From: Paramyrothecium sp. XJ0827
Lineage: Eukaryota > Ascomycota > Sordariomycetes > Hypocreales > Stachybotryaceae
Length of the DNA stretch: 64,000 nt
Reading direction: 5' to 3'
NCBI GenBank assembly: GCA_020881915.1
Contig: JAJFPB010000010.1
Coordinates: 2,108,001-2,172,000, forward strand
Positions 45,363 through 57,200 of the stretch are shown here, in pieces; position 1 is the stretch's first letter, and every line of letters starts with the position of its first letter. The notes under the pieces are model-generated. The model worked only from the letters and a program-made list of their open reading frames with translations, was not told where the DNA came from and did not search any database. The position numbers and the translations under genes were made by a program.

Positions 45363-47325
45363 ATGGCTCCGCCCGACTTGGCACAATCTGCCGGTTCCCC
45401 TGCGGGATACGGAAAATCATGTATGAACTGCTCTCGTGCCAAGTGCAAGTGTATACTTCGAACAGAAGGCTCTGGCTGTGAGCGCTGCCATCGACTTGGC
45501 AAGGAATGCCAGCCAATGACGACGTCACGCAAAAGGACCTCCAAAAAGTCGACATCCTCCAGAACGGCACAGCTCGAGGAGAAGCTCGAGGATCTTGTCT
45601 CGATTCTGAGGGCTACACAACAGCAACCCAACCAGCAGATCGTCAGGCCAGAGGCAGTGGATTCTTTGACCAACGCCTACACTAGTCGCCTTGATTCCTT
45701 GGCAACTGCAGCAACAGTTTCTTCCCATCAACCACAACGCGATGCCTTTCGCGATGAAACTCGGTTGCCAACCTATACGCCAAGTCCTGCCTCGGCCTTC
45801 TACGAACCTGGTCCCAAGGAAGCAGATCGTCGGTTGGCAACCTTTTGTGCCTGGTTGAAGAATCTGCCTTTCATGCATATACCCGAGGACATGACAGCTG
45901 AGACGCTCCGCCAAGAGCGGCCCTTCCTATGGATGTGCATTAACAACATTACCTCCATGTCCGTGCGAGAACAGCAACTCCTTAAGGACAAAGTTCGCGC
46001 AGAGGTTGCGCAAAGGGTGATTGTGGATTACGAGAGGAACATGGACCTATTCCTAGGACTTCTTACATGTCTAGGCTGGTGAGTTACTTTCGAGTTTGTG
46101 CGACGACGGGATGCTCAACGGTCTTTTAGGATAACTATGCATGTCGGAACGCACAACAAACCCTTCATGGCCACATACGCGCAGTTAGCACTGGCTGTAG
46201 TCTCTGATCTTGGTCTAACTCGGACACCTGGGGAAGAGCACTACATTACCAAGCACTTCAAAGCATGGGCTGGCCGGATCCCTCCACCAAAACCCAGGAC
46301 TGTCGAAGAAAGGAGGGCTATTGTTGCCTATTGGTTCATTGTCTCGACGTACGTTTGAACTCGAGAATGTCCTGGACCTAGAGCTTGCTAACCTTGTGGC
46401 CCTGCAGTTATTCCTGCGTGACGGGCAAGACGGAAGTGGCCCACTGGACCTCGCACATGCGCGAAAATCTCGAATTTCTGGAACAACAAAGAGCAACGCC
46501 TCTCGACGAAGTCCTCACGACACTCGTAAGGACACAGCTCATTGCAGATGAAACCCTAAAGCTGTTGGTTTCCGAAGTGGCAGGAAACCCCAATAGGACT
46601 CCAACTCATCTTTTCAAGAAGAGCCTGCTGCAGCAGCTGGATGTGATTCGTGAGAATGCCCGTGCAAGGCTTGGCTCTCATTGTAAGTGTGCAACCTGCA
46701 TTTGATTCGGCACTTGCTGACAGACAGTTTAGATGGAGTTCACAGCCATATCCTCAGCACAGAGTTGTCTATCCATTCTCTAGGGTCCTCCAGGGACATC
46801 AACCCAGACTTGAGTCGGATTGAGGGCATGTACTCATGCCTTCAGACGGTGAAGGCTTGGTATGATATCTTCTTTACGGTTCCTTTGATCGAGATGGCAG
46901 GGTTCCCATTCTTTTTCTTTGCGCAGCTTGGTCAGACACAGTCCGCTCTCTACAGACTCGCAACTTCAGATGACCCTGACTGGGACAAACGGATTGTCTT
47001 CAAGACGGCGGATCTGCTTATTCTTCTCGAACAAACCATCCAGAGGCTGATGCAAATATCCTCTGTCTACCCTGTAGAGCCAGATGGCGAGGAGGTTACA
47101 TACTACGAAAAGATTGCCAAGATCCTGCGCGGGGTCAAGATCTCCTGGGAGCCAAGTTTGAATCAGCAAATGGGAGAACTTCTCACGCCTAACAGCCAAG
47201 CCGTGGCATGCGCCCCGGGCGGCACGAACCCTGTGGATGGTGTTCCCTTAATGCCAGATCCGTATGCCATGGACTTCAACGAGATGGCCTGGATGTCGGA
47301 TGTCTTTGGCCCGTGGGAACTGTAG
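45363..47325 (+). CDS. Zn2Cys6 (fungal C6) transcription factor
   Basis: Fungal-specific DNA-binding regulator. Exons 45363-46078, 46130-46348, 46408-46682 and 46733-47325 give 600 residues. The binuclear cluster is Cys20-x2-Cys23-x6-Cys30-x8-Cys39-x2-Cys42-x6-Cys49. It is followed by a basic linker (TSRKRTSKKSTSSR) and a short coiled coil (AQLEEKLEDLVSILR). The middle region from about 180 on (FCAWLKNLPFMHIPEDMTAE to PFFFFAQLGQTQSALYRLA) has the helical character of the fungal regulatory domain. The C-terminus is acidic/hydrophobic (MDFNEMAWMSDVFGPW), a possible activation segment. Junction frames are all consistent. It reads away from the DUF1640 gene and toward an eroded transporter gene, its former possible neighbour or target (inference). 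The target is unknown. Confidence 0.9.
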
Positions 47326-47860
47326 TTATATAGTTCTGGGAAGCCTTGGCGGCACAGTTATTCCTCCTTGACCCGCAAAGGTCCGAAGTGCTTTGGGAAA
47401 TCTGTTCATGACAGCTTGTAGCCTCCCTTATCCGGGGTCAAGCTATGGAGCTCGACATATTTGCACAGACCAGGGTCTGCCAAAAGTTCCTTTCACGCCC
47501 ACCAGCAGCAACGACGAGGCGCATGCGACGAACCAACACACTGGCATTTTTAAAGGGATACGCCAAAGGTCGTCATGATTTTCTTCGGCCCACTCGACCT
47601 CATACTTGTGGTTCTAGAACATGAGCTGTTCTCATATCAAGCCGCTTCTCTTCGTGATATTCAACTTACAGCCGCCCGAGAAGCCAAAGCCATGCCACAA
47701 AATGGGGCCTTGGAGGCATGTGTCACTATACTGCGCTTGTGGGGACTTATCTTATGATAAAGCAATAGTCACTCATCCACCGTCCCCGAGTTTATTCACA
47801 TTCCATATGTCGAACTAAACCATCAACAAGGCGCGAACATATGGCTCGTCGGCTGAAGCC
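47326..47860. other. Spacer between the C6 regulator and the transporter relic
   Basis: 3' UTR of the regulator plus, probably, the old promoter of the transporter relic. No gene is supported. Confidence 0.4.
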
Positions 47861-48480
47861 ATGGTCATGAGCCCAGCAGAGCCTACGGTCTCCAAAAATG
47901 CGGAAAGGTTGATTGAAGAAGAGCTCGAATGTGTCACATGCTGGAAGCTCGCCGGTTGTTGGTTGCTGTCCTGCTTGCTTGTTCTCTGGTCCTGCTTGAT
48001 ATGTTCGTCATCTTGACGGCATGCTCAAATACCAAGACTGGCACCAATTCGCAAACTGATGGCCCATGTCATCCTCAGAGTCACTACAAAGTTCCGCTCA
48101 CTATAAGATGTCGGCTCGTATGGAGTGTCTTCTAATCTTGCAAGGTAAGATTAGTGACCTTGAACAGTATGACTGTTATGACAGCCACTAACCTGCTTCT
48201 GCGCAGCTTTCCAACCTCTGCCGGTCAAATTCTATACCTAGATACCAAATCAACGTATGTACTAAGGTATATTATGGGACCGCTTCAAATGTGTTAACAT
48301 GGTTTATAGTGGACATTCTAACCCCCCCCCCTAACTATTTGACCTGGACTCCTTCATACGCGGATATGCTTCATTATGAAAAATGTTAATTATCGGCCGA
48401 GCAGTCGCAGGTCTAGCAACTGCCTTATGTGTGCAGACTTTTACTTGTGTCTTTTGGGATAGGTCAGAGAGGCATCATAC
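47861..48480 (+). pseudogene. Eroded 5' part of an MFS drug-efflux transporter (DHA2/TRI12 type)
   Basis: Fragments of one MFS N-terminus can be read in order but in different frames. The start is MVMSPAEPTVSKNAERLIEE with ECVTCWKLA (47861 on). Next comes helix 1 in the +1 frame (LLVAVLLACSLVLLDMFVIL, about 47953-48015), ending in NSQTD. After an intron-like GTAAGA ... TGCGCAG gap (48146-48208) come SFQPLPVKFYT and, shifted again, LDTKSTY. The helix-4 motif IIGRAVAGLATAL lies at 48389. At least three frame changes and internal stops, and no later helices, make it a dead, 3'-truncated gene. The family is recognised from the order and spacing of these motifs; the percent identity is not known. 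Confidence 0.7.
48322..48331 (+). repeat. Poly-C run inside the transporter relic
   Basis: Ten consecutive C between the second and third recognisable MFS fragments. It is a likely slippage or assembly-error site, and consistent with absence of coding constraint. Confidence 0.8.
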
Positions 48481-48926
48481 AGAAGAAGGCTCCCCACGGA
48501 GTTGAGAGCTTGAGGGAGTGACCCTTCAAGACGGCATAGAATTGAACAGATGAGGTATTGCGATTACATAAGGTAGAAAGGGAGACTAAATACCAGTTGT
48601 TAGTTGTATGAAAGGCGTTTAGACACTATAATCAACCCTGAAGACGATTATTATATAAGGTTCGTTTTGTTTCGAGACAGAACCTCCTCTTCTATGGGCT
48701 GGGGTTTGCATTAAAACGTATAAAACAAGCCTGTCTAGGGTAAGAGCCGGAGAATGCACGGACCAGGTGCTACGTAGATTCTCGTCCCACAGCGAGCCGC
48801 GCGCAGGCATTGTGTAGACGTTACTTATTTCTACCAATGTTGAGCATTAATTGGCGAGCGACATTATCACAAAGGCTTTTTTGGCTAAAATATCGTCCGG
48901 TTAGCCTATCAATAAACCGCTCGGTC
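48481..48926. other. AT-rich region upstream of the YwbE-domain gene
   Basis: No further transporter sequence is recognised after about 48480. The last 300 nt should hold the promoter of the YwbE-domain gene. Confidence 0.4.
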
Positions 48927-49493
48927 ATGAACCGCCCGCGAAATCGCCAGCCGCGGCCTGGTCGTCAGACCCAGTCAGGCTTTTCTGGACCGCCTTCGAG
49001 GGCGCCGGCAACACCACAGCAAGCTGCCGGCACCGTCCCTACCCAACAGCAAGTTGTTCCAGGAGCTTCAGTCTTTATAGTTCTCAAGGAAGATCAGCCG
49101 ACAGGACGGGAGACCCAGGGCATCATCCAGGATATCCTAGGTAGAGGAAATCACCCTCGCGGTATCAAAGTGCGACTTCAAGGGGGCCAAGTTGGTCGAG
49201 TGCAGAGGATGAGCTACAGCACTTCATCCAGCGAGGCGGCTCGACCTGCACCCACCAGCACTGGCTCATCCAGATTTAGCCATCGCTATACCGATGTCCG
49301 TAATGACGACCACCCGTCAGAACCTCCTTCGCGAAGCTTGGCAGATTTCATGCCTGCCATGATGGAAGAGCGTCCACCTGCATCCGAGATCGAGGGGCCT
49401 GGCCAACCAACGGTCCAGTGTCCTTTCTGCGAGTCTTTTGAGGGGGATGAGGCGGCCGTGACTTACCACATTGAAACGAGGCACTTGGTGTGA
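48927..49493 (+). CDS. YwbE-domain (DUF2196) protein with C-terminal C2H2 zinc finger
   Basis: Intronless, 188 residues from ATG 48927. The frame is open further up, but this ATG directly precedes the Arg/Pro/Gln-rich N-terminus. Residues 46-95 match the YwbE/DUF2196 domain (GASVFIVLKEDQPTGRET, DILGRGNHPRGIKVRL, GGQVGRVQRM), a small beta-rich domain known from bacteria and fungi, function unknown. After a Ser/Pro linker, the extreme C-terminus has a zinc finger with Cys165, Cys168, His181 and His186 (C-x2-C-x12-H-x4-H). This spacing resembles the ubiquitin-binding UBZ type. A role in ubiquitin or nucleic-acid binding is inference only. Confidence 0.82.
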   Translation: MNRPRNRQPRPGRQTQSGFSGPPSRAPATPQQAAGTVPTQQQVVPGASVFIVLKEDQPTGRETQGIIQDILGRGNHPRGIKVRLQGGQVGRVQRMSYSTSSSEAARPAPTSTGSSRFSHRYTDVRNDDHPSEPPSRSLADFMPAMMEERPPASEIEGPGQPTVQCPFCESFEGDEAAVTYHIETRHLV

Positions 49494-51287
49494 CCGCCAC
49501 ATCCTCGTCATTCTCCAGACTTGGGCCTGCATATGGTGTAGGCCCGACATGAAACACTATATCCGCGAGGACGGGTTTGCAAGGGCAAGGAACGCCAAAC
49601 ATGGAGAGGACAGGGCTTTCATTTGGCCAAGCCGCGAACACCACAAAATCACATGGGAAAACAATCAAGTAATACCCCCCCGGTCATGGCCGAGACTATG
49701 TACTTCTTTTTCTTTTTCTTCTCACCGACAGCCCGTTGTGATTGATGATCACAGGATTGCATGTCTTTGCTGCTGCTACATCTCGGCGAAAACGGATCTT
49801 CAGTCCTTGGCACCGTCGGTTTGACATGTCCTTATCTTGGACTTTTCGACCAGTTACAGCATGTTCACGAAGATGGGAATGCAGGAGCATGGCTGGGGGG
49901 CGCACGGACGCCTCCCAAAAAGGCATGTCGAGTTGGTTGATCTGACGCTTTGCGGAGAAATCGCCCCCAATGTTGAATCTGGGATTCAGGCACAGAGCTT
50001 TAACCGGCAGCTGCACGGCTTTCGCACAAGTCTGCAAAGTAGCTGATAACAATGTGGCCGATGCGCCCGTGACCCGACCCTTGCTGCTCGTCGATCCAAG
50101 GCTCAGCACCCGCTCAGGCGCGACCCGCCCTCGGCAAGTGGCGGAGGGATCGTCGTGGCCGAAGATTTGAGTACCGTAGCAGTCATGGAATGAACCTCTG
50201 CCGGGTGGTAGTGCGATAAGGCGCGGAGCAGCTCACATGTTCCGCTGGTTCTAGGCAATTGTCCTTACCTGCTGCAGTTGGTATAGCGTGGCTACATCCA
50301 CCAGCACACTGTATGGAGACTAAAAGTCCCGGATCTCGGAGATGATGCCTTACTCTATTTCACGGCACTGCACGATGTTTTGGCGAGAAATGCCGGGATC
50401 TGTTTACAGACTAGAGTGTCTTGAGCCTGCCTTATAATATTTGCTCCTAAACAGGTGACATTCATGTAGCCCGAAAGGGGGTTGATGAACGCCATGGAAC
50501 AAATCAACGTCACAATGGCGATCCTAAAGTGAGAACCCTGAGGGATTGCACGCAAAATGGTATATAGAGAGGACTGGACTTCCCAGGAAACCCAGATGAC
50601 GGCTTCACACCTTTGGCTTAGGCCAACACCATCTCGAACGAGCGGAATAATTCCCTCGACAAGCCCCTCGGGCAAGGCTGCCCAACGACGAGCTTCCTGA
50701 ATTGGACAAACAAGAATCGACAACACAATCCACGCGCACAGCGGCTTGCTGGAACTACAGTGATGAAGAAAGCAGCGGGCCCTACGGGCACCCTCATTCG
50801 CCCTTACGGCCTAGGGATCTTGTGAAGGTGTCTTGCAGGCCAAGCGCTCAAAGCGGCATTAACGCAACCCACCAATGTCTGAAGGCTGCGGCTTCAAAAG
50901 CATGCAGGCCTTATCCCTGCCGATGTTGGCAAAGCGAAGGCTTGAATCAGCCACAGGTTTGTTTCCTGATGCAACTGCAACCTCGAACTAACATTAAGCA
51001 GGATCGACAGTGTGGATGGACTGCGACTGAATGAGGCAGCTCCCTCGCCCCTCGATTGCTCTGCTTCATTGTCTCTTACACATGCTATGTTGCCCGTTGT
51101 TTTCTCACAGATCTCTTGATCTGCGATTGGCTTGCATTACAGCCATTGCAGGTAAGGGCGAATCAGAGATCTTGTGAGCACCCGCACAGCAATCCTGATC
51201 ATGGAATCTGGGCCATGTTGCTCATTTGGGTGTGAGGAGAGCACATGGAAGTTTCTTGTACGGATACAGCAGGTCGATGCCGCTTGT

Positions 51288-51298
51288 GGGGGGGGGGG
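51288..51298 (+). repeat. Poly-G run upstream of the metalloprotease
   Basis: Eleven consecutive G, about 300 nt upstream of the metalloprotease start. It is a likely length-variable site. Confidence 0.8.
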
Positions 51299-51481
51299 CC
51301 GAAGTGGTCAGCAAGTTGCATGACCGGAGAAGCTATCGCAAAGAGCAGCCAAGCTCGAGGCGATATGGGACCACCCTTTTTGGGCGGCTATGGCCTTTTC
51401 TGTAAGGTACCATGAGCTGATGCTCATGTTCGGCGACAGGTTGCATGGAGGTCGACAGATCCTGGGTGCTACAATGACGGA

Positions 51482-51492
51482 GGAGTATAAAG
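51482..51492 (+). promoter_or_regulatory. TATA-like element of the metalloprotease gene
   Basis: GAGTATAAAGA about 115 nt upstream of the ATG at 51600, the usual distance for a TATA box of a regulated fungal secreted-protein gene. Assignment is by sequence and position only. Confidence 0.5.
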
Positions 51493-51599
51493 AGGATGCC
51501 AAAGACCATCAACCGAATCTTGTGCTCTACAGCCAGCTTCTAGCCCATCCACAGCTCGTCCGCTAGTCCTACCCTGCCTGTCGCACCGTCCATCTCATC

Positions 51600-52622
51600 A
51601 TGAAGTCCCTCTTTTCCCTTGCCTTCCTGGCCACCACGGTCATGGCTGTCAGGCGTTGCGGTTCAGAGAACCCCAGCGCCCAGCACATTGCCATTTCCAA
51701 GGCTTTTGCTGAGCAGGAGGAGGCCTTCTCTCTCCAAGGCGATGGCAACTACAGTATCCAGGCCACGGTCCCGACCTACTTCCACATCGTCGCCACCTCA
51801 ACCCGGCCTGCAGATGGTTACCTCAGTGTCAGTAGCTGATACGTCTGATCGTGGCGATCACCTTTACTGACAAAAGAACAACAGGACGCTACCGTTCAGT
51901 CTCAGCTCAGTGTTCTCAACAGCAACTACGCTGGCTCTGGTTTCACATTCAGCCTCGCTGGCGTCGACAGGACTGTCAATACCAACTGGGCCAGGGGCGG
52001 CGACGAGCTTGGCATGAAGCGTGCGCTCCGCAGGGGCAACTATGGTACTCTCAACCTGTACTTCCTGACCTCCCTTTCGTACCTCGGTGTCTGCACTTTC
52101 CCTACGTCCACCACCCCAGGGTCGACCGCCTACATCCGTGACGGCTGCACCGTCCTTTCCAGCACCGTCCCTGGTGGCTCTGAGACTGGCTACAACCTGG
52201 GCAAGACTGCCACTCACGAGGTTGGCCACTGGCTCGGTCTGTACCACACCTTCCAGGGTGGTTGCACCTCCACCAACGACCAGGTCGCCGACACCCCTGC
52301 CCAGCGCGGACCTACGAGCGGATGCCCTCGTGGCGCTGACACCTGCTCGCTCCCAGGGTAAGACACGCCCGTTTGCTCGGCTCCCGCGAGATGGAGCGGC
52401 CAGCCTGAATTTGTGCTAACATTCTAAAATAGTGTCGACCCCATTGACAACTACATGGACTACTCCACAGAGTAAGTACACCAGCGGCGGTTGCGTCACC
52501 GCAAATGATGCTATTTTGACCTTTACTAATATGCATTTGTTAGTATTTGCTACGAGCGATTCACCCCTGGCCAGATTACCCGCATGACCAGCTTCTACAA
52601 CACTTACCGCACCAGCAACTAA
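51600..52622 (+). CDS. Secreted M43-family zinc metalloprotease
   Basis: Extracellular metallopeptidase of the M43 (pappalysin/cytophagalysin) family, widespread in ascomycetes. Exons 51600-51827, 51885-52357, 52433-52471 and 52544-52622 give 272 residues. A signal peptide (MKSLFSLAFLATTVMA) is followed by a short pro-region. The zinc site is HEVGHWLGLYH, with His187, Glu188, His191 and His197 as ligands and base. The Met-turn is in DNYMDYS, just after the second junction. Conserved Cys lie around the active site (CTSTNDQVADTPAQ, CPRGADTC). The 39-nt third exon carries the Met-turn, so skipping it would inactivate the enzyme. Junction phases (0, 2, 2) are consistent. Substrate is unknown; nutrient scavenging or host-protein cleavage are both known roles for the family. 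Confidence 0.92.
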
Positions 52623-54240
52623 GGGCTCCGAACCAGCTCGATTGAGCACTAGGAGATGGACCAACGATGGGGCCGTGTAAGGTTCAATAGCGATCAGATA
52701 ATTGAATAGTAGATGGGTGGTTTTGGATATTGTATATGAAGTACGCAAAAGTATTCCTTGAAATACAATACAAGCAAGCTCCGAGTGAGGATTTAGATGC
52801 AATTCTGTGCTTTCTTTTTTGTTTTGTTTCTTGGTCTTCTTTTCACAACGACTTGCTCGTTCGAATCCAGAACCCGTCCCGTGTAGTTTGAGGCTCCGCT
52901 TTGAGACAAACCGCAATGATGATAAGCAAACCATGCCACATTCCATATCAAATCTTGAGCTTATGATGCCACCAGGCGGAAAAGAAAACGACCGCAGAGG
53001 AATGAATTCCAAGGCAAACGCTGGGCGAAGCCAGTCTTATGTGCGCTACCTACAAATAGGACGACTGGAGTTTTGTATTATCATTGCTAGTCTACACGAA
53101 CCATTTTGTCACAACTCGCCAAAGGAATTGATGAGTTAACTAACATTATGTTGACTAGTGGATGGAACAGGGGGTGAAGCGTGCTGGGGGACGAAAAAGC
53201 GATCTATGTTATTCTACCACTAATGAGAGATTGCATCGTCCTCAAATGGTAGGTGAAAGAAAATTGGTTGTTTGTTTGTGGTAGATTATTCTCACATAGC
53301 ATTGGGATGCACCTTGAAGGGTTGCTGTATGTTAGCCCGGTCTTAGAGGCCGAGGCCATTGTTGTTCTCAATTCGGTGAGAATGATTAAACGATCAAGAT
53401 GTGGAAGGAGAACGGTTACCAATTAGAGAAAGCACATGGGATAGGAGTGATTCACCGTGATCTCAGTTTCACCCTGCTGTGCAATGGGACGTGAGTTTCA
53501 CATGTTTGTTAATCACAGATCGCCGGCTCGTCGTGGTGGCTTCGATACCAGGACACAAGACAAGGGACAAGGTACATGGGAAACTCAATCCAGCAATGGG
53601 GGCCAGAATGGTGAACCTGCAGGTAACTGCTGGAGTACGTAATCAAGGGAGCTCGGGTTCCCCCTTTTCTTTGTTTGTTCCTTTCGGAGCGATGACGCAC
53701 GTGCGTTAGCTGCAGGAGCGGAACTTCTCATCATCCGGGGCCTGTCATTGGCTCCGTCTTCCCCAGAGAGGCTGCAGATTGCCCGCGGGCTGGTCGCGAA
53801 GGGAACAGGTAGACCAAAAAAGTGACCTTGGCCGTTCCTCACCTGAGCTTGCCTTAATTATTACCTAGCCTCAAATCAAACCACCAACCTAACACCTCAC
53901 TCACTCCATCACCGTCTCCTCTCCACACACGAACCTCCCGTCACCTCTACCCCATCGACGGGTCGCTACGACGATAATCCACTTCCGTCCTTCCTCTTTT
54001 CTCAACTATCCTTATTGTTGATTTGCTCGCGTTCCTGCCCTGGAGCTTCCCCCGTTGTGTCTTGTCGTTTGGCGCATGGAAGCTTCTCCTACATCATCCG
54101 AGCCTAATCTCAGCTCCACTCGCGACGTCGATTCTCTCGCCCTTTGAACCCGCGCAACTCTTCTCCCATCAACCCCCGAGGACGAGATCATTGTCCTGAA
54201 CACGACCCGTACCGCCACACGTCTTGTTTAATTGGGCGTC
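52623..54240. other. 1.6 kb intergenic region, promoter of clathrin heavy chain
   Basis: The left part is the 3' UTR of the metalloprotease. The right part (about 53860-54240) is C/T-rich with repeated CTCACTCCATCACC-like words, a typical leader of a strong housekeeping gene. Short open frames in between lack motifs. No gene is supported. Confidence 0.5.
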
Positions 54241-57200
54241 ATGGCGCCGCTGCCCATCAAGTTTCAGGAGCTGGTCCAGCTCGGCACCGTGGGCGTGGAC
54301 GCGCAATCCATCGGCTTCAACTCCTGCGTAAGCCCAACCCCCAATTGATCCCCTTCGCCTCCCCGTTTTCTTCCCAGAGCTGACAATTGCCCTTTTGCTG
54401 TGCAGACGCTAGAATCCGACCACTACATATGCATCCGAGAGAAGAAGAATGAGGCCGCATCACCCGAGGTTGTCATCATAGAGCTCAAGAATGGCAACAA
54501 TGTCACACGTCGCCCTATCAAGGCTGACAGTGCCATTATGCACTGGAACCGCCAGATCATTGCGCTCAAGGCTCAATCCAGGACGCTCCAGATCTTCGAC
54601 CTCGAGCAGAAGAAGAAGCTCAAGGCCTGTACAATGAATGAGGATGTCCAGTTCTGGAAGTGGGTCAGCGAGTCTACCATCGGTCTGGTTACCACGAGCA
54701 GTGTCTACCACTGGGATATTTACGATGCCGGCCAGGACGCTCCTGTTAAGGTCTTTGAGCGCAATGCCAACTTGAATGTGCGTTTCCACACTTCTTCCCT
54801 CTCACAATTTCCTAACCGCAAGACAGGGTTGCCAAATTATCAGCTACCGAGTCAACGATGATGGGAAGTGGATGGTTGTTGTCGGCATCTCCTCCCAGCA
54901 GGGCCGTGTCGTCGGAGCCATGCAGCTATATTCCAAGGACAGGGGGATCAGCCAGGCAATTGAGGGTCACGCTGCTGCCTTTGGCACGTTGAGGCTGGAG
55001 GGCGCTCCTCAGGACACTCGGCTCTTCAGCTTTGCTGTGCGAACCGCAACCGGTGCCAAACTTCACATCGTTGAGGTCGATCACGCCGAGTCGAACCCGG
55101 TCTTTCAGAAGAAGGCTGTGGATATCTTCTTCCCTCCCGAAGCCACAAACGACTTCCCAGTCGCGCTACAGATTTCACAAAAATACGGAGTCATCTTCAT
55201 GGTGACCAAGTACGGCTTCATTCACCTTTACGACCTCGAGACCGGTACGCTCATCTTCATGAACCGAATCTCGAGCGAGACCATCTTCACGACTTGCCTC
55301 GATACCGAGCTGGCTGGTATCGTCGCCATCAACAGAAAAGGTCAGGTGCTCTTTGTCACTGTCGATGAGACAACCGCCATTCCCTATCTGTTGCAAAACC
55401 CGGCCAACACAGAGATTGCCATCAAATTGGCCTCCAGGGCTGGCCTCCCAGGTGCCGACAACCTCTATGCCAAGCAGTTCGATCAGCTGTTCAACTCTGG
55501 AAACTATCTCGAAGCCGCCAAGATTGCAGCCAACTCACCTCGCGGGTTTCTACGAACCCCGGCCACAATTGAGAAGTTCAAACAGCTCCCCGCCCAACCT
55601 GGTCAGATGGCCATGACGCTCCAGTACTTTGGAATGCTCTTGGATAAGGGTGCGCTCAATCAACATGAAACTCTTGAACTCGCCCAGCCCGTTTTGACAC
55701 AGAACCGAAAGCACCTACTGGAGAAGTGGCTCAAAGAGGGCAAGCTGGACTGCTCCGAGCAGCTTGGTGACATGGTTCGACCTCACGATGTGAATATGGC
55801 GCTCACCATCTACCTCAAGGCCAACGTTCCTCACAAGGTTGTTGCCGGCTTCGCTGAGACTGGTCAGTTTGACAAGATCCTGCCATACTCTGCGCAGACC
55901 GGTTACCAGCCAGATTACATCCAGCTCCTGCAGCACATTATCCGTGTCAACCCCGATAAGGGCACCGAGTTTGCTACGGCCCTCGCCAACAACGAACAAG
56001 GATCTTTGGTGGATTTCGAACGTGTCTGCGATATCTTCCAGTCCCAAGGTATGATTCAGCAAGCAACGGCGTTCCTCCTGGATGCGTTGAAGGAGAACAA
56101 GCCGGAACACGCGCGCCTCCAAACTCGTCTGCTCGAGATGAACTTGCTCAACGCTCCTCAAGTCGCCGAGGCCATTCTTGGCAATGAGATGTTCACACAC
56201 TTTGACAAGACACGCATTGCCCAGCTGTGTGAACAAGCAGGTCTGGCTCAAAAAGCTCTTGAGCTGTACGAGGACCCCGAGGCCGTCAAGCGTGTCATTA
56301 TCAACATTCCTGGCTCTCCTAATTTCAACCCTGAATGGTTTGCAAACTATTTCGGCAAGCTCTCCGTGGAGCAGTCTCTGGACTGCCTGGATGCCATGAT
56401 GAAGCACAACATCCGCCAGAACCTCCAGTCTGTTGTCAACATCGCCACCAAGTACTCTGAGCTGCTCGGTCCTGTGCGTCTCATTGATCTCTTTGAGAAG
56501 TACAAGACTGCTGAAGGACTGTTCTACTACCTGGGCAGCATCGTCAACCTTTCCGAGGATCCCGACGTCCACTTCAAGTACATTGAGTCGGCCACCAAGA
56601 TGGGCCAGTTCAACGAGGTTGAGCGTATCTGCCGTGACAGCAATTTCTACAACCCAGAAAAGGTCAAGAATTTCCTGAAGGAAGCTAAGCTGGCTGAACA
56701 GCTCCCCCTCATCATCGTCTGCGACCGGTTCAACTTCGTCCACGACCTGATTCTTTTCCTGTATCGCAACCAGCAATTCCAAGCCATTGAAGCTTACGTG
56801 CAGCGAGTTAACCCTTCGAGAACTCCTGCCGTCATTGGTGGCCTTCTGGATGTCGATTGTGACGAGAACATCATCAAGCAGCTCTTGAGCACTGTCAATG
56901 CTCAGGAGATCAACATCGACGAGCTCGTTTCAGAGGTCGAGTCTCGCAACCGTCTCAAGCTCCTGTTGCCCTTCCTCGAAGCTACCTTGCAAGCTGGAAA
57001 TCAACAGCAAGGCGTTTACAACGCCTTGGCCAAGATCTATATTGACTCCAACAACAACCCTGAGAAGTTCCTCAAGGAAAATGACCAGTATGATACCCTC
57101 ACTGTGGGCAAGTACTGCGAAAAGCGTGACCCCAACCTGGCATACATTGCCTACTCAAAGGGCCAGAACGACCTTGAGCTGGTCAATATTACCAACGAGA

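Larger units (their letters stand above)
49494..51599. other. 2.1 kb intergenic region
   Basis: Between the YwbE-domain and metalloprotease genes, both on plus. The frames at 50355-50726 and 49696-50109 (minus) are open but have no ATG-anchored exon structure or motif I recognise. An 11-G run lies at 51288-51298. A TATA-like GTATAAAG at about 51485, some 115 nt before the metalloprotease ATG, is a plausible core promoter. Confidence 0.45.

Noticed and set aside
50355..50726. 123-codon frame on minus
   Set aside because: It begins with TTG and has no motif I can recognise; it could be a relic, but the evidence is insufficient.
52807..53139. 110-codon frame with a signal-peptide-like start, downstream of the metalloprotease
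   Set aside because: The apparent start is GTG, and the hydrophobic part is a T-rich 3' UTR artefact.
55715..56782. 355-codon open frame on minus inside clathrin heavy chain
   Set aside because: It is antisense to an unmistakable clathrin exon and has no motif of its own.
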